Origin: an uncultured Acidimicrobiia bacterium | GTDB lineage: Bacteria; Actinomycetota; Acidimicrobiia; Spongiisociales; Spongiisociaceae | Direction of reading: 5' to 3' | Length of the DNA: 64,000 nucleotides | NCBI GenBank assembly: GCA_958295745.1 | Contig: OY282370.1 | Span: 186,001-250,000, forward strand | Part shown: positions 62,164-64,000 of the stretch, piece after piece | Numbering within the stretch: position 1 is the stretch's first letter | Layout of the letters: each line of letters begins with the position of its first letter | Notes under the pieces: generated by a model | The model's database searches: none | Told to the model about the DNA's origin: nothing | What the model saw: only the letters and a program-made list of their open reading frames with translations | Made by a program: the position numbers and the translations under genes

Positions 62164-63576
62164 CTAGGAGAAAGCGGCGATCAGGTCTTTGACTTCGGAT
62201 ACTAGGTCGTCCACGGCCTCTTGGTCGGGGGCTTCCACGTTCAGGCGCAACAAAGGTTCGGTGTTGCTGGGGCGGAGGTTGAACCAGCGGTCTCCCAGAT
62301 CAACGGTGAGGCCGTCGAGGCGGTCTTGGGGCCGTCCGGCATAGGCAACCGCCGCGGCCTCTATCGCCCCGGACGGATCGGCGGCCTCGGTGTTGATCTC
62401 ACCCGACGCGGCGTACGGTTCGTAACCTTGGCGCAGCTCCGACAGCGGCATCCCTGCCTCGGTGAGCACCGTCAACAGCACCAGCATGGCCAGCATCCCG
62501 CTGTCCGCCCCGTAGTTGTCCCTGAAGTAGTAGTGGCCCGAGTGCTCGCCGCCGAACACCGCCCCCGTCTCGGCCATCACCCTCTTGATGAACGAATGGC
62601 CCACCCTGGTGCGCACCGGCGTCCCCCCGGCGGCCAGGACGGCCTCGGCCACCGCCCTGGAGCAGATCAGGTTGTGAACGATGCGGGCGCCCGGCCGGCG
62701 GGCCAGGAACCAGGCCGAGATGATGGCGGCGGCGGTGCTCCCCGACAGCGGCACCCCCGTCTCGTCCACGAAGACCGCCCGGTCGGCGTCGCCGTCGAAG
62801 GCCACCCCCGCGTCGGCCCGCCCCGAGCGCACCAGCTCCTGGAGGTCCACGAGGTTGGAAGGGTCGAGCGGGTCGGCGGGGTGGTTGGGGAAAGACCCGT
62901 CCGGCGTCAGGTACAAACCCAGCAGCCGGGCATCCAGGCGCTCGAACAGCCTGCCGATGACCGCCCCCGCCATACCGTTGCCGCCGTCCACCGCCACCAG
63001 CAGCCCTCCGATGCCGGACGGGTCGGCCACTCCCAGCAGATGTTCCAGATAACCGTCCATCGCATCGAACGGCCTCACCCGCCCCCTGGCAGCGCCGGAA
63101 ACAACGCCGGCAACCGCACCGCCGACATCAGCGCCGCCGCCGCCGCTCCGGGCGTATTCCCTGATCTCCTCCAGCCCCGCACCCATGCCGATGGGCGCCG
63201 CCCCGGCCAGGCACAGCTTGAACCCGTTGTATCCGGCGGGGTTGTGCGAGGCGGTAACCATGGCCCCCGGCGTCCGGTACAGGCCCGAATAGTGATACAC
63301 CACCTCGGTCGGCACCGCACCCAGATCGACCACATCCACCCCTCGAGATGCCACCCCCTCGGCGAAGGCATCGGCCAGCATCGGGGAGGAAAACCGGCAG
63401 TCGCGGCCCAGCGCCACCTCCGGCGCATCCGCATAACGGGCGAATCCGGCCCCGATCCGCTCCGCCGCCTCCTCGTCCAGCCCGCCCGGACCCGCCCGCC
63501 CCCGCACGTCGTAGGCCTTGAAAACCTCGTCCAGCACCGCATCGAAGGCGCCCGGCCCCCGTTCAGACCGGCCCAT
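62164..63576 (-). CDS. Phosphomannomutase/phosphoglucomutase
   Basis: A 470-residue alpha-D-phosphohexomutase interconverting sugar 1- and 6-phosphates. FKAYDVRG opens domain 1, the phosphoserine loop is VTASHNPAGYNGFK, the magnesium loop VAFDGDADRAVFVD, the sugar loop FGGEHSGHYYFRD, and domain 4 has LRPSNTEPLLRLNVEA. ATG 63576 was chosen because the preceding residues are not family-like. It diverges from a glycosyltransferase gene, suggesting roles in GDP-mannose supply for surface glycans. Confidence 0.94.
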   Translation of the reverse strand: MGRSERGPGAFDAVLDEVFKAYDVRGRAGPGGLDEEAAERIGAGFARYADAPEVALGRDCRFSSPMLADAFAEGVASRGVDVVDLGAVPTEVVYHYSGLYRTPGAMVTASHNPAGYNGFKLCLAGAAPIGMGAGLEEIREYARSGGGGADVGGAVAGVVSGAARGRVRPFDAMDGYLEHLLGVADPSGIGGLLVAVDGGNGMAGAVIGRLFERLDARLLGLYLTPDGSFPNHPADPLDPSNLVDLQELVRSGRADAGVAFDGDADRAVFVDETGVPLSGSTAAAIISAWFLARRPGARIVHNLICSRAVAEAVLAAGGTPVRTRVGHSFIKRVMAETGAVFGGEHSGHYYFRDNYGADSGMLAMLVLLTVLTEAGMPLSELRQGYEPYAASGEINTEAADPSGAIEAAAVAYAGRPQDRLDGLTVDLGDRWFNLRPSNTEPLLRLNVEAPDQEAVDDLVSEVKDLIAAFS

Positions 63577-63713
63577 GCCCGCCCCCCTCTCGTACCCGGA
63601 CCGCGGCATCACCCGGACCGGCCGCCGGCGCCGCACTCCGGGAACCGACCGCCGCCCTTCTATCTACACTCACCACACTCGCCGCGAGAACCACGGGAAC
63701 AAACCGTACACCA

Positions 63714-64000
63714 ATGACCGCACCGTCCTTCACCATCATCATCCCGGTACACAACGAGGCGGGCTTCATGGGTCCCGCCCTGGACCGCATCCGCAGCCAG
63801 GTAGACGCCGTCACCTCCGGCTGCTGGATCATCCTGGTCGAGAACGGCTCCACCGACAGCACCTACCGAGAGGCCGACCGCCTGGCCTCCGCCGACCCCC
63901 GCATCGAGGTGATCCGCCTCCCCGAAGCCGACTACGGGCTGGCCGTCCGGGCCGGTATGGACCGGGCGGTCATGGAGATGGAGGTCATGGAGATGATGGC
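63714..64000 (+). CDS. Family 2 glycosyltransferase, 5' end only
   Basis: The start of a GT-A-fold glycosyltransferase that runs off the window. From ATG 63714 the reading is FTIIIPVHNEAGFMGPALD, then WIILVENGSTDST, which are the first strand and the nucleotide-binding loop of GT2 enzymes. VIRLPEADYGLAVRAGMDRA follows. The last visible bases are a short ATGGAG-type repeat coding MEMEVMEMM. The divergent phosphomannomutase could supply its sugar nucleotide precursor. Confidence 0.85.
   Translation, partial: MTAPSFTIIIPVHNEAGFMGPALDRIRSQVDAVTSGCWIILVENGSTDSTYREADRLASADPRIEVIRLPEADYGLAVRAGMDRAVMEMEVMEMM

Overview
The window looks like chromosome from a high-GC actinobacterium, tentatively Acidimicrobiia-like. 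The basis is base composition (one hand-counted coding line at 15301 has 44 of 60 G+C), the order prfB - ftsE - ftsX - M23 peptidase - smpB, and the house-keeping set hpf, secA, comF. No rRNA, tRNA, CRISPR array or intact insertion sequence was recognised. The rank below phylum is inference.

Layout. Bases 1-3960 (+) hold the end of an oligopeptide ABC ATPase, an HpcH/HpaI aldolase, an acetamidase/formamidase and a class I aminotransferase. They are followed by an AT-rich accessory patch (about 3400-5660) with a nicotinamidase-like hydrolase overlapping a CorA-topology membrane protein, a degraded copy of part of the aminotransferase, and a small conserved protein. Bases 5664-12073 (-) form a peptide/nickel-type ABC operon ending in two hydrolases. 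Bases 12214-25395 are mixed: a sugar epimerase, a MazEF-type toxin-antitoxin pair, two M20 amidohydrolases, an SDR, a CocE-type hydrolase, a second aminotransferase, a beta-hydroxyacid dehydrogenase, a formylglycine-generating enzyme and an acyl-CoA synthetase.

Bases 49076-25482 (-) hold about 21 consecutive co-directional genes, many overlapping by 1-4 bases. In order of transcription they are: sulfatase, thiolase-like protein, DUF35 protein, ketose 3-epimerase-like protein, DhaK, DhaL, fucose-isomerase-like protein, LacD-like aldolase, nucleoside hydrolase, polyol dehydrogenase, a ketol-acid-reductoisomerase homologue lacking key catalytic residues, an ABC importer, an MFS transporter, a nucleoside phosphorylase, an SDR, the PEP-hydrolase-family/Tm-1-like pair, and an Old Yellow Enzyme-type reductase. 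I read this as one catabolic locus for sulfated and/or nucleoside-derived sugar. The sulfatase has a C-x-P-x-R modification site and the window also encodes the enzyme that would activate it.

Bases 49226-59740 are mainly house-keeping (nuclease, smpB, M23 peptidase, ftsX, ftsE, prfB with its programmed frameshift, secA, hpf, comF). They include a tandem duplication of about 441 bases that copied a small gene together with the 3' tail of secA. Bases 59819-62080 are a second AT-rich island with a ParA-family ATPase and an AlbA_2/HATPase protein, a candidate two-gene accessory (possibly defence) module. The window ends with a phosphomannomutase and the start of a family 2 glycosyltransferase.

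The most interesting targets are the 21-gene locus with its altered KARI-like enzyme and thiolase-like/DUF35 pair, and the two AT-rich two-gene modules.
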